A program made the translations under genes and the position numbers. Positions 9,878 to 19,600 of a DNA stretch of 64,000 nt are shown here, piece by piece. The notes beneath the pieces were generated by a model, which was given only the letters and a program-made list of their open reading frames with translations, had not been told where the DNA came from and did no database searches. Source of the DNA: Caloramator sp. E03 (lineage in GTDB: Bacteria; Bacillota; Clostridia; Clostridiales; Caloramatoraceae); assembly GCF_006016075.1 (NCBI RefSeq), contig NZ_CP040093.1, forward strand, positions 372,001 to 436,000. The letters are read 5' to 3'. The first letter of the stretch is position 1. Every line of letters starts with the position of its first letter.

Positions 9878-10369
9878 TTAATATTCTACAGTTATTACTT
9901 CCCCTTCCATAAGGCTTCTTTTCACATCTATTATCCTTTGATTACTTGATCCTCTAAAGGGCAGTTTCAACGTTTTTTGGGATAATATAAAAGGACCGTC
10001 TATAAGCAAATCAACATTTTCAAGAAGTTTCTTTTTATCATTATTTTTAACTATATCTTCATAAAAAAAACCTGTATAACAAACTATATGTATATTATTC
10101 TTTTTAAGCTCCTTAGCAAGATAATAAAACCCCTCCACCTGGTAAAAGGGATCCCCTCCACTAAAGGTCACCCCATCAATGAAAGGATTTCTAATTATAT
10201 CATTTTTTAAATCATCAACATCTATATCATATCCTCCTTTAAAATCGTGCGTATGAGGATTATGACATCCTATGCATTTATGCAAACATCCCTGTGCAAA
10301 AATAACATATCTAATTCCAGGACCATCAACTACACTTTCCTTAATAATTCCTGAAATTCTTATATCCAT
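9878..10369 (-). CDS. nrdG: Anaerobic ribonucleoside-triphosphate reductase activating protein
   Basis: NrdG is a radical-SAM enzyme that generates the glycyl radical on NrdD. The cluster ligands C28, C32 and C35 lie in GCLHKCIGCHN. A glycine-rich SGGDP motif for SAM follows. The start at ATG 10369 (MDIRISG, 163 aa) is preceded by GGAGATGATT; the longer frame adds 14 residues with no ribosome site. It lies after nrdD but beyond a hairpin at 10491-10536, so expression may involve read-through or its own promoter. Confidence 0.95.
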   Translation of the reverse strand: MDIRISGIIKESVVDGPGIRYVIFAQGCLHKCIGCHNPHTHDFKGGYDIDVDDLKNDIIRNPFIDGVTFSGGDPFYQVEGFYYLAKELKKNNIHIVCYTGFFYEDIVKNNDKKKLLENVDLLIDGPFILSQKTLKLPFRGSSNQRIIDVKRSLMEGEVITVEY

Positions 10370-10486
10370 ACAATCATCTCCAGTAACTCTTTTAGTAATA
10401 TATATTATCATTTAAATTATATCATATATTATTAAAAGCTAATGTTAACATTTAGTTTTAAAATTAATATTATCTTAACATACTAC

Positions 10487-10536
10487 AAAAGAAGGGACCT
10501 AAATACTGCTAAAACAATGCAGTTATAGACCCCTTC
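10487..10536 (-). terminator. Hairpin terminator downstream of nrdD
   Basis: GAAGGG (10491-10496) pairs with CCCTTC (10531-10536). An inner ACTGC/GCAGT helix is also present. On the minus strand the stem is followed by TTTTG. It may partly terminate between nrdD and nrdG. Confidence 0.65.
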
Positions 10537-10569
10537 ATACTATATTCAAATAAAATTAGACATATTTTA

Positions 10570-12600
10570 TTAACAATGCTTAACTCTCATACCAAGTTCA
10601 GCCTTCTTAGCATCGTTAAATCTGTCAATCGTTGAAAGATATCCTGTTATTCTTCTAATTCTTCTAATATCTTGTGAACTGCATTCTGGGCATCCTTCCT
10701 CATCAATAATTCCACTATATCCGCATACCCTGCACTCATCTATTGGGAAATTAACCCCTGCATATCCTATATCACACTTTGCCATCCACTTTAATATCTT
10801 CTCAAAAGCATCAACATTATTTTCAATGGAAGAAGGCAACTCAATATATGATATATGACCTCCATTACAAAGCTTATGAAACATTCCTTCTATTTTTATC
10901 TTATCAAACATGCTTATTTCATATTCAACAGGTACATGATAGGAATTAGTATAAAACTCTTTATCTGTAACTCCTTCTATAAGCCCATATATCTCCCTAT
11001 CCTTTGGAACGTATCTTCCCGCAGTACCTTCAGCAGGTGTTGCATAACATACAAAATTCAAATGTGTTTCTTTAGTTTGTCTATCACAATACTTTCTAAT
11101 ATATTCTATTATTTCATAACCCAATTTTAACGACTCTTCCGATTCTCCATGGTGTTTTCCTGTTAATGCCTTTAGAGTTTCTGCTAGTCCTATAAATCCT
11201 ATACCTAATGTTCCGTTTTTAATTGCTTCTCTTATTTTATCCTCTTCCTTAAGATTTTCTGAGCCTATATAAAGCTTTTGTCCCATTAAGAAAGGTAAAT
11301 CCTTGACCCTTAAATTTGATATAACTTCAAATCTGTGAAGTAGCTGTCTCTTGCAAAGATCAAGTATATTATCTAATTCATTATAAAATTTTTCTATATT
11401 TCCATATCCAGCCTTAAGAGCAAGTCTTGGAAGATTAATAGTTACAGGTGCTATATTTCCTCTTCCAGCTGATACTTCTGGTCCATTTACATTAGCAATT
11501 GTTCTTGTCCTACAACCCATATAGGATACTTCATCACCATATTTTTCATTAAAGCTTGCATCCATAAAACTAAAAGTAGGATTCATCCTATGACCTGCTA
11601 CTTTCATAGCAAGCCTAAAAAGATCATAGTTAGGATCTCCTTCTTCAAAGTTAATTCCTTTTTTCAGCCTAAAAACAAGATTAGGGAATATGGGACTTTC
11701 TCCTTTTCCAAGCCCTTTATCAAATGCTTCAAGCATAGCCTTAATAACCATTCTTCCTTCTTCGCTGGTATCTGTTCCAAGGTTTATACTGCTAAAAGGC
11801 ACCTGCGCACCTGCCCTTGAATGCATGCTATTTAGATTATACACAAGAGCCTCCATAGCTTGATATACTTCTTCATAAGAAGGTCTAACTTTAAAGCTTC
11901 TTATAACTTCAGCCATTGATTTATCAAAATGTGGAAAGCTCTGCCCTCCAAACATATCATTTTGATTACTTTGAAGTATAATAGCAGCTTGAGCTGTTGC
12001 CGAAGATATTCTCTTTGGAGGCCTTATATACCCATAACCTGTATTAAATCCTTCCAAAAGAAGTTTTGTTAAATCTATCTGAAGGCAGTTTAAAGTCTTG
12101 CCATAAAAGTCAAGATCATGTATATGTATATCACCTTTTATATGAGCTTTTGACATCTCCTGAGGTATGATATTATTAAGATAATATTGTTTACTTGCAG
12201 CAGAGGCTATTTGAAGCATCTTAGCTGATGGTGAATTTCCAACATTTGCATTTTCTCTGCTCGTCTCTACAAGTATCTCCTTAACTATATCCATAAGCTC
12301 ACTTTTAGCTTCTCTATATCTTGTTCTTTTTGCTCTATATAATATATAAGCCTTTGCAGTCTTAGCATGTCCATCTTCAATTAATACTTTTTCAACACAA
12401 TCTTGAACAAACTCTACATCAGGTATAACATCAGCCGAAAGCTTACTTAGCATATAATTTATAACTTTTTCAGTTAACATTTCAGCTGTTGCAAAGTCAG
12501 AACCGCCAACCCCCTGTGCTGCAAGAAATATTGCCCTTGTTATCTTGTCCTTGCTGAAATTAACTATTCTTCCATCTCTTTTTCTAATCTGAGTAAACAT
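10570..12600 (-). CDS. nrdD: Anaerobic ribonucleoside-triphosphate reductase (class III)
   Basis: NrdD reduces ribonucleoside triphosphates to deoxy forms without oxygen, using a glycyl radical. The 676-aa protein starts with an ATP-cone regulatory domain (TQIRKRDGRIVNFSKDKI). The large barrel follows, and near the C-terminus are a zinc site (CRVCGYSG ... CPECSS) and the radical glycine in RRITGYLST. It lies 12 bases after nrdR, with ribosome site AGGAGG. It is probably controlled by the NrdR boxes upstream of nrdR. Confidence 0.97.
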   Translation of the reverse strand: MFTQIRKRDGRIVNFSKDKITRAIFLAAQGVGGSDFATAEMLTEKVINYMLSKLSADVIPDVEFVQDCVEKVLIEDGHAKTAKAYILYRAKRTRYREAKSELMDIVKEILVETSRENANVGNSPSAKMLQIASAASKQYYLNNIIPQEMSKAHIKGDIHIHDLDFYGKTLNCLQIDLTKLLLEGFNTGYGYIRPPKRISSATAQAAIILQSNQNDMFGGQSFPHFDKSMAEVIRSFKVRPSYEEVYQAMEALVYNLNSMHSRAGAQVPFSSINLGTDTSEEGRMVIKAMLEAFDKGLGKGESPIFPNLVFRLKKGINFEEGDPNYDLFRLAMKVAGHRMNPTFSFMDASFNEKYGDEVSYMGCRTRTIANVNGPEVSAGRGNIAPVTINLPRLALKAGYGNIEKFYNELDNILDLCKRQLLHRFEVISNLRVKDLPFLMGQKLYIGSENLKEEDKIREAIKNGTLGIGFIGLAETLKALTGKHHGESEESLKLGYEIIEYIRKYCDRQTKETHLNFVCYATPAEGTAGRYVPKDREIYGLIEGVTDKEFYTNSYHVPVEYEISMFDKIKIEGMFHKLCNGGHISYIELPSSIENNVDAFEKILKWMAKCDIGYAGVNFPIDECRVCGYSGIIDEEGCPECSSQDIRRIRRITGYLSTIDRFNDAKKAELGMRVKHC

Positions 12601-12611
12601 TATGTATCCTC

Positions 12612-13067
12612 CTATTTTTCCTTTAGTATTTTTTGAAGCTCCTCCATAAAGGTATTAATATCTTTAAACTGCCTGTATACTGATGCAAATCTTACATAAG
12701 CAACATCATCAAGCTCCTTTAATTTTTTCATTACAAGCTCTCCTATTAAGCTGCTTGGAACCTCCTGCTGCATTGTATTATATATTTGCTTTTCTATCTC
12801 ATCAGCAACAGACTCCATCTGTAAAATAGAAACAGGTCTTTTTTCACATGCCTTTAAAATTCCATTTAAAATTTTCCTTTTATCAAATGATTCCCTGTTT
12901 CCATCTTTTTTTATAACAAATACGGGAATATCCTCAACCTTTTCATAGGTTGTAAACCTTTTTTGGCACCTTAAACATTCCCTTCTCCTTCTTATAGAGG
13001 TGTTATCCTCAGTAGGCCTTGAATCAATAACCTTAGTTTCTTCATAATCACAAAACGGGCATTTCAT
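12612..13067 (-). CDS. nrdR: Transcriptional repressor NrdR
   Basis: NrdR is the nucleotide-sensing repressor of ribonucleotide reductase genes; it senses dATP/ATP through an ATP cone. The 151-aa protein has an N-terminal zinc ribbon (CPFC ... [22 protein letters not shown]) and an ATP-cone (residues about 49-139). It is the first gene of nrdR-nrdD-(nrdG), and two NrdR boxes lie in its own promoter, so the operon is probably autoregulated. The ribosome site is GAGGTGAG. Confidence 0.97.
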   Translation of the reverse strand: MKCPFCDYEETKVIDSRPTEDNTSIRRRRECLRCQKRFTTYEKVEDIPVFVIKKDGNRESFDKRKILNGILKACEKRPVSILQMESVADEIEKQIYNTMQQEVPSSLIGELVMKKLKELDDVAYVRFASVYRQFKDINTFMEELQKILKEK

Positions 13068-13086
13068 TTGCTCACCTCAGTATTAT

Positions 13087-13096
13087 CTATATATAG
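13087..13096. promoter_or_regulatory. NrdR box, promoter-proximal copy
   Basis: The palindrome CTATATATAG fits the core CwAtATaTwG of the described NrdR-box consensus. It lies about ten bases downstream of the predicted transcription start. Its start is 31 bases from the second copy, three helical turns. Confidence 0.8.
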
Positions 13097-13107
13097 TATC
13101 GAAGTTA

Positions 13108-13136
13108 ATTATATAATCTATATATAGTTTTATCAA
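13108..13136 (-). promoter_or_regulatory. Sigma-A promoter of nrdR-nrdD-nrdG
   Basis: On the minus strand there is TTGATA (13131-13136), a 17-base spacer, and TATAAT (13108-13113). One NrdR box fills the spacer. Confidence 0.8.
13118..13127. promoter_or_regulatory. NrdR box, between -35 and -10
   Basis: This is a second CTATATATAG, identical to the copy at 13087. It lies within the promoter spacer, so binding would block RNA polymerase. Confidence 0.8.
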
Positions 13137-13205
13137 ATTAAAAATATTTTTTTAAAAACTATTTAATTATTATTTAATAGCTTTTCACTTTTTTTCTTAA
13201 GAATA

Positions 13206-13502
13206 CTATAAAGTTTTATCCTTTTCATCGTTTGCATTTTTTGTTGATGTATCAACGAGAATTACATCAACTCCAATTACCTTTATTTGGTTCCATCTTA
13301 TTTGTATCTCATCCTTTTTTTTAAAAATAAACAAAAAACTATTCTGAGGGGGAATAACTATGCTCTCAATCCTTTTTAAATCATCATCAAATATAATATC
13401 ACTTATAAATCCAAGTCTTTTTCCTTCTGCAATATCTATGACTTCCATCTGCCTTAAATCGGATGTTGTAAGAGTATCTTTTGTTTGAAATCTCTCTTTC
13501 AT
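13206..13502 (-). CDS. ylmC: YlmC/YmxH family PRC-barrel protein
   Basis: The 98-aa protein has a PRC-barrel fold signature (TSDLRQMEVIDIAEGKRLGF ... DIIFDDD). Family members sit next to sigG in most spore formers and are annotated as sporulation-associated, with no defined biochemical role. The start at ATG 13502 is preceded by GGAGGTGA with five bases spacing; the longer frame runs through that ribosome site. It lies just downstream of sigG, separated from it by a terminator. Confidence 0.88.
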   Translation of the reverse strand: MKERFQTKDTLTTSDLRQMEVIDIAEGKRLGFISDIIFDDDLKRIESIVIPPQNSFLFIFKKKDEIQIRWNQIKVIGVDVILVDTSTKNANDEKDKTL

Positions 13503-13553
13503 CAAGTTCACCTCCATCAATAAAGTATATGATTTTTCATCTTTTTAAATACA

Positions 13554-13588
13554 TAAAAAAGCAATATGAAATTGTAGCTTCATATTGC
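13554..13588 (-). terminator. Terminator after sigG
   Basis: Stem GCAATATGAA (13561-13570) / TTCATATTGC (13579-13588) is followed on the minus strand by TTTTTT. It separates sigG from the ylmC-like gene. Confidence 0.8.
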
Positions 13589-13608
13589 TTATAAACATTA
13601 TATTTAAA

Positions 13609-14382
13609 CTAAATGTATTTTCTCATGTGGTTTAAAGCTGACTTTTCAAGCCTTGAAACCTGGGCCTGGGAAATACCTATCTCTTGTGCAACTTCCATCT
13701 GCGTTTTTCCTTCGAAAAACCTTAAAGTTAAAATAAGTTTTTCCCTTTTGTTTAACTTTTGAAGTGCTTGCCTTATAGATATGTTTTCAATCCATGTGTC
13801 GTCATGATTTTTTGTATCGCTAATCTGGTCCATAACAAAGATAGCATCACCACCATCGTGGTAAATAGGCTCAAATAAAGATACAGGATCCTGAATAGCA
13901 TCTAATGCAAATACAACTTCTTCCATAGGAATATTTAGTTCTTTTGCTATTTCTGATACTGTAGGTTCTTTATTGTTTTTAGATATTAAACCATCCCTTA
14001 CCTGAAGTGCTTTATATGCAATATCCCTTAATGAACGGCTTACCCTTATTGAATTGTTATCCCTAAGATATCTTCTAATCTCTCCTATTACCATAGGAAC
14101 TGCATAAGTTGAAAACTTAACGTTTTGACTAAGATCAAAGTTATCAATTGCTTTTATTAATCCTATGCATCCAACTTGAAATAAGTCATCTACGTTTTCT
14201 CCTCTATTATTAAATCTTTGTATAACACTAAGTACAAGCCTAAGATTTCCATTTATAAACTTTTCTCTTGCTTCCTTATCCCCTTGTCGCATCTTTACAA
14301 TTAATTGTCTCATTTCTTCGTTACTTAGAACTGGCAGCTTTGACGTATTAACTCCGCAAATTTCAACTTTGTTTGTAATCAT
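13609..14382 (-). CDS. sigG: RNA polymerase sporulation sigma factor SigG
   Basis: Sigma-G directs late forespore transcription. The N-terminal stretch VEICGVNTSKLPVL is the SigG signature. Sigma regions 2 (DDLFQVGCIGLIKAIDNFD), 3 and 4 (EIGISQAQVSRLEKSAL) are all present. I choose ATG 14382 (257 aa, MITNKVEICG), which lines up with B. subtilis SigG (MSRNKVEICG). An upstream in-frame ATG at 14394 directly abuts the ribosome site AAGGGG and is unlikely to be used. The gene has its own forespore-type promoter candidate and follows sigE. Confidence 0.96.
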   Translation of the reverse strand: MITNKVEICGVNTSKLPVLSNEEMRQLIVKMRQGDKEAREKFINGNLRLVLSVIQRFNNRGENVDDLFQVGCIGLIKAIDNFDLSQNVKFSTYAVPMVIGEIRRYLRDNNSIRVSRSLRDIAYKALQVRDGLISKNNKEPTVSEIAKELNIPMEEVVFALDAIQDPVSLFEPIYHDGGDAIFVMDQISDTKNHDDTWIENISIRQALQKLNKREKLILTLRFFEGKTQMEVAQEIGISQAQVSRLEKSALNHMRKYI

Positions 14383-14417
14383 TGTCTGCTTCATCCCCTT
14401 CAGATTGGTTGTATTAA

Positions 14418-14447
14418 AATTATTTCCGAAGGGATTTTTTTTTATTC
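14418..14447 (-). promoter_or_regulatory. Forespore-type (sigma-F/sigma-G) promoter of sigG
   Basis: Minus strand: GAATA (14443-14447), 15 bases, then GGAAATAATT (14418-14427). The -10 fits the sigma-F form GGnnAnAnTw. sigG is a sigma-F target in B. subtilis. Confidence 0.6.
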
Positions 14448-14493
14448 AAAAAGTAAATTAATTAAGTAAATATTACAATTTAAAAATTTATCT

Positions 14494-15231
14494 CTATATC
14501 ATTCTACTTATTTCTCTTCTTAATCTTTTTATAATCCTCTTTTCAAGCCTTGATATATACGACTGTGAAATGCCAAGTATGTCTGCTACCTCTTTTTGTG
14601 TTTTTTCAGATCCACCATCAAGTCCAAACCTTAACTCCATAATCTGCTTTTCTCTACTACTTAACCTTGTCATTGCATTCCTTAAAAGCTGTTTTTCAAC
14701 TTCATCTTCTATATAGTGATATATAAGATCGTTATCTGTTCCTAATATATCAGATAAAAGAAGCTCATTTCCATCCCAATCAACGTTTAAAGGTTCATCA
14801 AAGGATATCTCTCCTCTTACCTTGCTGTTTCTTCTAAGATACATAAGTATTTCATTTTCTATGCATCTTGAAGCATAGGTTGCAAGCTTTATTCTCTTTG
14901 TTGGATCAAATGTATTGACAGCTTTAATAAGCCCTATAGTACCAATGGAAATCAAATCCTCAATGCTAATCCCAGTGTTTTCAAATTTTCTTGCAATATA
15001 TACAACAAGCCTTAAATTCCTCTCTATGAGCACAGTTCTTATTCCTTCATTTCCTTGACGTAATTGATCTACTAAATTCTTCTCCTCTTCATTGCTCAGA
15101 GGAGGTGGAAGTGCTTCAGCTCCTCCAATATAAAAAATATCCTGTAAATTAAATATTTTCCACTGTATAAAGTTGAATAGCTCTTTTAATTTTTTCCTAA
15201 CTGAATTAAAAAATTTTTTAAGAGATTTCAT
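14494..15231 (-). CDS. sigE: RNA polymerase sporulation sigma factor SigE (pro-sigma-E)
   Basis: Sigma-E is the first mother-cell sigma factor, made as an inactive precursor. The basic, amphipathic pro-sequence (about residues 1-33) is followed by the processing region [12 protein letters not shown] (Tyr34 onward). Regions 2 ([21 protein letters not shown]) and 4 ([15 protein letters not shown]) follow. The start at ATG 15231 (245 aa) is preceded by AGGAGTGATT; the GTG at 15240 lies within that site. It sits directly after spoIIGA, its processing protease, as in other spore formers. Confidence 0.97.
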   Translation of the reverse strand: MKSLKKFFNSVRKKLKELFNFIQWKIFNLQDIFYIGGAEALPPPLSNEEEKNLVDQLRQGNEGIRTVLIERNLRLVVYIARKFENTGISIEDLISIGTIGLIKAVNTFDPTKRIKLATYASRCIENEILMYLRRNSKVRGEISFDEPLNVDWDGNELLLSDILGTDNDLIYHYIEDEVEKQLLRNAMTRLSSREKQIMELRFGLDGGSEKTQKEVADILGISQSYISRLEKRIIKRLRREISRMI

Positions 15232-15242
15232 AATAATCACTC

Positions 15243-16133
15243 CTATTTTAATATTTCTGGATAAGCAAGAGCCTCATAATCCCCATCTACTGATATAGGC
15301 TTGTCATATAATGCAATAATAGGTTCAAATACAATATTATTTTTGTTCTTATACTTTACAACAGCCATATCAGCCCTTATGGCAATTAAAATACCATTTT
15401 CAGTACCTAAAGCTCTAAAAGGTATAATTCTAATTCTTGACTTCAATGAAGAAGATATTATTTTTTGTGTCAGTGTTTCATAATTGTAATCCTTTAAAAT
15501 ATATTCCTTAAGTTCTTCAGGAAATAACTCAAGTACAGATTTTAGATATGCAACTATAACAGGAACATTGCTTACAGGGTCTTTTAGAGTATTTCCTGTA
15601 TCTATAAGAGCAGTAATACTGCACTTTTTATCCTCCAGTACAATCTGCATGTCAACTTTATTTCCCTCAGTACGGTAATGGTTCTCAAAATAATCAAAGC
15701 CTAACTTTACAAATAATATTGCTATAAGTATACCTGCTATCATATAACCTGATGATAGATTTGTAATAATTGCCCCTCCTGTAATATTTATTTCATTTCT
15801 TGTAAGATAAAATATTGCCAATATGCTTCCCCCAGTTATAAAAGCCTCAATATAAAATAGTATAACAATCCTTATTAAATCCTTAATTTTATTTGGAGTA
15901 AAAGCAATTACAATCATAATTAGTGACATCATAAATTTCATAAGAAGGGTATACATGAAATTAAAATCAGGACTAAAAATAAAAATTATATATAAAGCCC
16001 CAATTAAAGCAGCTATTGCTATTTTCCATATATTTGCATTGTGTTTGCATATCCTTTTTAAAATATATAGTAAAAGAAAATTCATAAAGAAATTTTCAAG
16101 CACAAGTACATCTATATAAACAACATCCCCCAT
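15243..16133 (-). CDS. spoIIGA: Sigma-E processing peptidase SpoIIGA
   Basis: SpoIIGA is a septal membrane aspartic protease that cleaves pro-sigma-E after a signal from the forespore (SpoIIR). The 296-aa protein has about five transmembrane helices in residues 1-150. A cytoplasmic protease domain carries LIDTGN (Asp178, equivalent in position to the catalytic Asp of B. subtilis). The ribosome site GGGGTGG precedes ATG. It is the first gene of spoIIGA-sigE, and a long-spacer promoter lies upstream. Confidence 0.95.
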   Translation of the reverse strand: MGDVVYIDVLVLENFFMNFLLLYILKRICKHNANIWKIAIAALIGALYIIFIFSPDFNFMYTLLMKFMMSLIMIVIAFTPNKIKDLIRIVILFYIEAFITGGSILAIFYLTRNEINITGGAIITNLSSGYMIAGILIAILFVKLGFDYFENHYRTEGNKVDMQIVLEDKKCSITALIDTGNTLKDPVSNVPVIVAYLKSVLELFPEELKEYILKDYNYETLTQKIISSSLKSRIRIIPFRALGTENGILIAIRADMAVVKYKNKNNIVFEPIIALYDKPISVDGDYEALAYPEILK

Positions 16134-16169
16134 AAGTCCACCCCGCAGTTGACATCATCTTATAGTTAC

Positions 16170-16202
16170 ATTATAGAACCATTATGTTGTAAAATTTGTC
16201 AG
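16170..16202 (-). promoter_or_regulatory. Candidate spoIIGA promoter with long spacer
   Basis: Minus strand: CTGACA (16197-16202), 21-base spacer, TATAAT (16170-16175). B. subtilis spoIIG has a similar unusually long spacer and is activated by Spo0A at the -35. TACAACA within the spacer resembles a degenerate Spo0A box at 5 of 7 positions. Confidence 0.5.
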
Positions 16203-16367
16203 TTCATAAAAATATAAATATAATTTTTTTTATAAAATTATGATTAAATTTTTAAATAAATACCAAAAAAAAAATAAAATCTACATACAACGCCACTATA
16301 TTTTTACGTGGGTTATATATAGATTTTTTAATTACAAACTCTCCTCATTTAACTATTCACAAACTAA

Positions 16368-17456
16368 TTATCTTCTATTTCTTTGGTTCCTAAAGAATGG
16401 AGGTATATCAAGATTATCATCTGAAACATTGATTTCAATATCCTTAACTATCTGTTTGCTTTCTCCCTTTTGTTCTTCCTTCTTTGCAGCTTTATTCTCA
16501 TTATATTTTTCAAATCCTGTTGCAATTACTGTTATTCTTATCTCATCTTCTAAATTCTCATCTATAACTGCACCAAATATTATATTAGCATCAGGATCTG
16601 CTGCTTGCTTAACTTGATCTGCTGCCTCATTTACTTCAAATAAAGTCAGTCCAGGTCCTCCAGTTATGTTAAGGAGTACCCCCATAGCCCCATTTATAGT
16701 TGTTTCAAGTAAAGGACTCGATATTGCCTGCTTTGCAGCTTCAGCAGCTCTGTTTTCTCCTGAAGCCCTTCCAACTCCCATGTGAGCTAAACCATGATTT
16801 AACATTATTGTTTTAACGTCAGCAAAGTCAACATTTATAAGTCCTGGTGTAGTAATAAGGTCAGATATACCCTGGACACCTTGCCTTAATACATCGTCTG
16901 CAATTCTAAAAGCTTCCTGTATTGGTGTTTTTTTGTCTACTACTTGTAATAACCTATCGTTTGGTATTGTAACTAAAGTATCAACCCTATCTTTAAGCTT
17001 TGAAATACCCTGTTCTGCATTACGCATTCTTGGTCTGCCTTCAAAGGAAAAAGGTTTAGTTATAACTCCAACAGTAAGTATTCCAAGCTCCTTTGCAATT
17101 TGAGCAACTACCGGAGCAGCACCTGTACCTGTTCCTCCACCCATGCCCGCTGTTATAAACACCAAGTCTGCTCCTTTAAGTGCCTGAGTTATTTCATCCT
17201 TACTTTCTTCTGCAGCTTTTTCACCAATTTCAGGATTGGCTCCTGCCCCTAAACCTTTAGTAAGTTTGTCCCCTATTTGAATCTTTTGACCTGCTTTTGA
17301 AAGATAAAGAGCCTGTTTATCAGTATTGATAGAAATAAACTCAACACCCTTTAGTCCAAAATCTATCATTCTATTTACAGCGTTATTTCCACCACCACCA
17401 ACACCAATAACTTTTATTATAGCTGTTTGATCAACTTCAAATTCAAAATCAAGCAC
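16368..17456 (-). CDS. ftsZ: Cell division protein FtsZ
   Basis: FtsZ is the tubulin-like GTPase that forms the division ring. The 362-aa protein shows the N-terminal [13 protein letters not shown], the tubulin signature GGGTGTG (residues 106-112) and the T7-loop region [12 protein letters not shown] variable acidic linker ends in the C-terminal peptide [13 protein letters not shown], which binds FtsA and SepF. The start is GTG after AGGAGG. It follows ftsA by 22 bases; spoIIGA follows it after 234 bases. A weak hairpin near 16280-16315 may end the transcript. Confidence 0.98.
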   Translation of the reverse strand: MLDFEFEVDQTAIIKVIGVGGGGNNAVNRMIDFGLKGVEFISINTDKQALYLSKAGQKIQIGDKLTKGLGAGANPEIGEKAAEESKDEITQALKGADLVFITAGMGGGTGTGAAPVVAQIAKELGILTVGVITKPFSFEGRPRMRNAEQGISKLKDRVDTLVTIPNDRLLQVVDKKTPIQEAFRIADDVLRQGVQGISDLITTPGLINVDFADVKTIMLNHGLAHMGVGRASGENRAAEAAKQAISSPLLETTINGAMGVLLNITGGPGLTLFEVNEAADQVKQAADPDANIIFGAVIDENLEDEIRITVIATGFEKYNENKAAKKEEQKGESKQIVKDIEINVSDDNLDIPPFFRNQRNRR

Positions 17457-17478
17457 AATTAATACCTCCTTTTGTATT

Positions 17479-18738
17479 TTAAAAAAAGTCTGCTAAGAAT
17501 TCTTTAATTTTGGTAAATATACTATGCTTTTCTTTTTCCTCATAGTCTTCCTCTTCAGTTACTGCAATTTCTTTTTCTGCATGCATAGATTGATAATCAA
17601 TAGAACTAGTTTTTTTCTGTTTCAATTCATACATTGCCATTCCTACTGCAGCTGCATAAATTGGATTTGCAACACCAATGAAGTTTGGATATCCAAACCT
17701 TACTGGTATATCAAAGTATGATTGAGCCATGTCCTGTATGCCTTTTATATTAAACAGCCCTCCACCTGTTATCACAATTCCAGCCGCTAAGCTGTTCAAT
17801 GCCCCGCTTTTATCAATTTCATTCCTTATTATGTATAGTATTTCAGAAAGTCGTGCCTCTATAATTTCTGCAACTTCTAAAAGATGAATTTCCTTCTGAC
17901 CTTTTCCTGCTAAATTGTTGATTTTTATTATATCATCATTTTTTATCATGCTTGCTTGTGCAACACCATACTGCCTTTTTATCTTTTCAGCATCGGCTGA
18001 AGATATTTTAAGTATAATAGAAATATCGTTGGTTATGTGATTTTCACCAACAGGAATTACCTTGCTATAACATAGAGATCCTTTCTTAAAAATTGATATG
18101 TCTGTGGTTTCAGCTCCAACATCTATTAAAGCAACTCCTAATTCCTTTTCATCATCATTTAAAATAACTGTTGAAGTAGCGATAGGCTCAACTATTATAC
18201 CATCAACTGTAAGACCTGCTTTTTGAACACTTCTTATTATGTTTTGAACAGTCGTACAAGATGCAACTATTAAATTAGCATCAACTTCAAGCCTAACTCC
18301 TACCATTCCAACAGGATCTTTTATTTCACTGTATCCATCTACTATAAACTGCTCTGGAATTATATCTATTATTTCCTTATCTGCTGGGACAGCCACTACT
18401 TTTGCAGCCTGTAAAACTCTTTTAACATCGTCCTGGGTTATTTCCTTATCTTCCCTTGATACAGCAATTACTCCTTTATTTTTATATAAGGTTGTGTATC
18501 CTCCTATAATATTAACATAAACTGATTTTATGTTCATATTGGCCATTTGTTCAGCCTGCTTTACTGCATTAGTAATTGCTTCAACAGTTGTATCTATATC
18601 AACTATAATCCCTTTTTTGACGCCTTTGCATTCGGAGGTTCCAACACCAAGTATATTAAATTGCTTTTTGTTCATTTCTGCAATCAATACACATACTTTA
18701 GAAGAACCTATGTCCAACGATACAACTATATTACCCAT
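17479..18738 (-). CDS. ftsA: Cell division protein FtsA
   Basis: FtsA is an actin-like ATPase that anchors FtsZ to the membrane. From ATG 18738 the protein is 419 aa. It has the actin-fold phosphate-1 motif [15 protein letters not shown], a phosphate-2 region ([17 protein letters not shown]) and an adenosine motif (GIVITGGG). A C-terminal amphipathic tail ([13 protein letters not shown]) is the membrane-targeting helix. The start follows AAGGAGG; a longer frame adds 18 residues without a site. ftsZ follows. Confidence 0.96.
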   Translation of the reverse strand: MGNIVVSLDIGSSKVCVLIAEMNKKQFNILGVGTSECKGVKKGIIVDIDTTVEAITNAVKQAEQMANMNIKSVYVNIIGGYTTLYKNKGVIAVSREDKEITQDDVKRVLQAAKVVAVPADKEIIDIIPEQFIVDGYSEIKDPVGMVGVRLEVDANLIVASCTTVQNIIRSVQKAGLTVDGIIVEPIATSTVILNDDEKELGVALIDVGAETTDISIFKKGSLCYSKVIPVGENHITNDISIILKISSADAEKIKRQYGVAQASMIKNDDIIKINNLAGKGQKEIHLLEVAEIIEARLSEILYIIRNEIDKSGALNSLAAGIVITGGGLFNIKGIQDMAQSYFDIPVRFGYPNFIGVANPIYAAAVGMAMYELKQKKTSSIDYQSMHAEKEIAVTEEEDYEEKEKHSIFTKIKEFLADFF

Positions 18739-18886
18739 CACATCTAACCTCCTTCTTCTGTTCTTAATTTTAATATTCAACAAAACAAACAAATTCCCTC
18801 TTAAAAAAAATAAAAAGTTAACAAAAATTTATCTTTTTATATATTTCGTAATTAAATCTTTAAACTTTATCAATAATTTTAACTTT

Positions 18887-19600
18887 CTATTTTGATTGTT
18901 TTATATATTTAGGTAGAAATCTATAATTCAATTGGTTTATATTTATATTATCCCTTTTTATTATTTTTACATAAAGTCCCCTTTCCTTCATTTGAGCAAC
19001 ATGACTCTCTGGAATTGATAAGGCATATATAAGTGCCTCAGGATCACCAACTGCAGAAATTTGAAAAGGTGGAACAATATATTCACCATTGACCATAATA
19101 ACCGATCCTTCACAGGTTATAGCAGTTCTTTCGTAAAACCTTTTCCCATTTATTGATATGCCTTCAGCCCCAGCATTTCTAAGCTCGTTTACAATACTTA
19201 GCAAATCAGTGTTATGGGTTATATAATTCATTATCTCTTCATTATTCAAATAATCATGACTGTCATCAATTTCTATTTCAACCCCAGGACCATTTATACT
19301 TTTCTCTCCTGCAAATAGTTTAACTTCTTCAAGTTCTTTTTTCAACGTTTCCGTGACGTTTTTATTCTTTTGTGTATTAGTATAATAGTTATTAAGTTTA
19401 TTTCTTAAATCTCTCTCATCCATATATAGTCCTTTAAGCTCAGATTTTAGTTCGTTAGCTTCCTGATTATATTTTTGATATTGCTGATAAGTAAGAATAA
19501 TAGTCGGCTTTGAAGCTGTATTTACAATAAATGATGATAAAAATACCCCAGTCATTATGCCAGTAAACAGAAGGAGAAGCCTTCCTTCATTCAACTTCAT
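18887..19600 (-). CDS. DUF881 family protein (YlxW-like), downstream copy
   Basis: The 237-aa protein has one N-terminal transmembrane segment, a coiled-coil stretch (about 45-85) and a conserved extracytoplasmic domain (GPGVEIEIDDS ... NELRNAGAEGISINGKR). This matches DUF881 (YlxW/YlxX of B. subtilis). No molecular function is known, but the family is almost always between divIB and ftsA. Its start touches the end of the small basic protein gene, and the two copies flank that gene. Confidence 0.9.
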   Translation of the reverse strand: MKLNEGRLLLLFTGIMTGVFLSSFIVNTASKPTIILTYQQYQKYNQEANELKSELKGLYMDERDLRNKLNNYYTNTQKNKNVTETLKKELEEVKLFAGEKSINGPGVEIEIDDSHDYLNNEEIMNYITHNTDLLSIVNELRNAGAEGISINGKRFYERTAITCEGSVIMVNGEYIVPPFQISAVGDPEALIYALSIPESHVAQMKERGLYVKIIKRDNININQLNYRFLPKYIKQSK

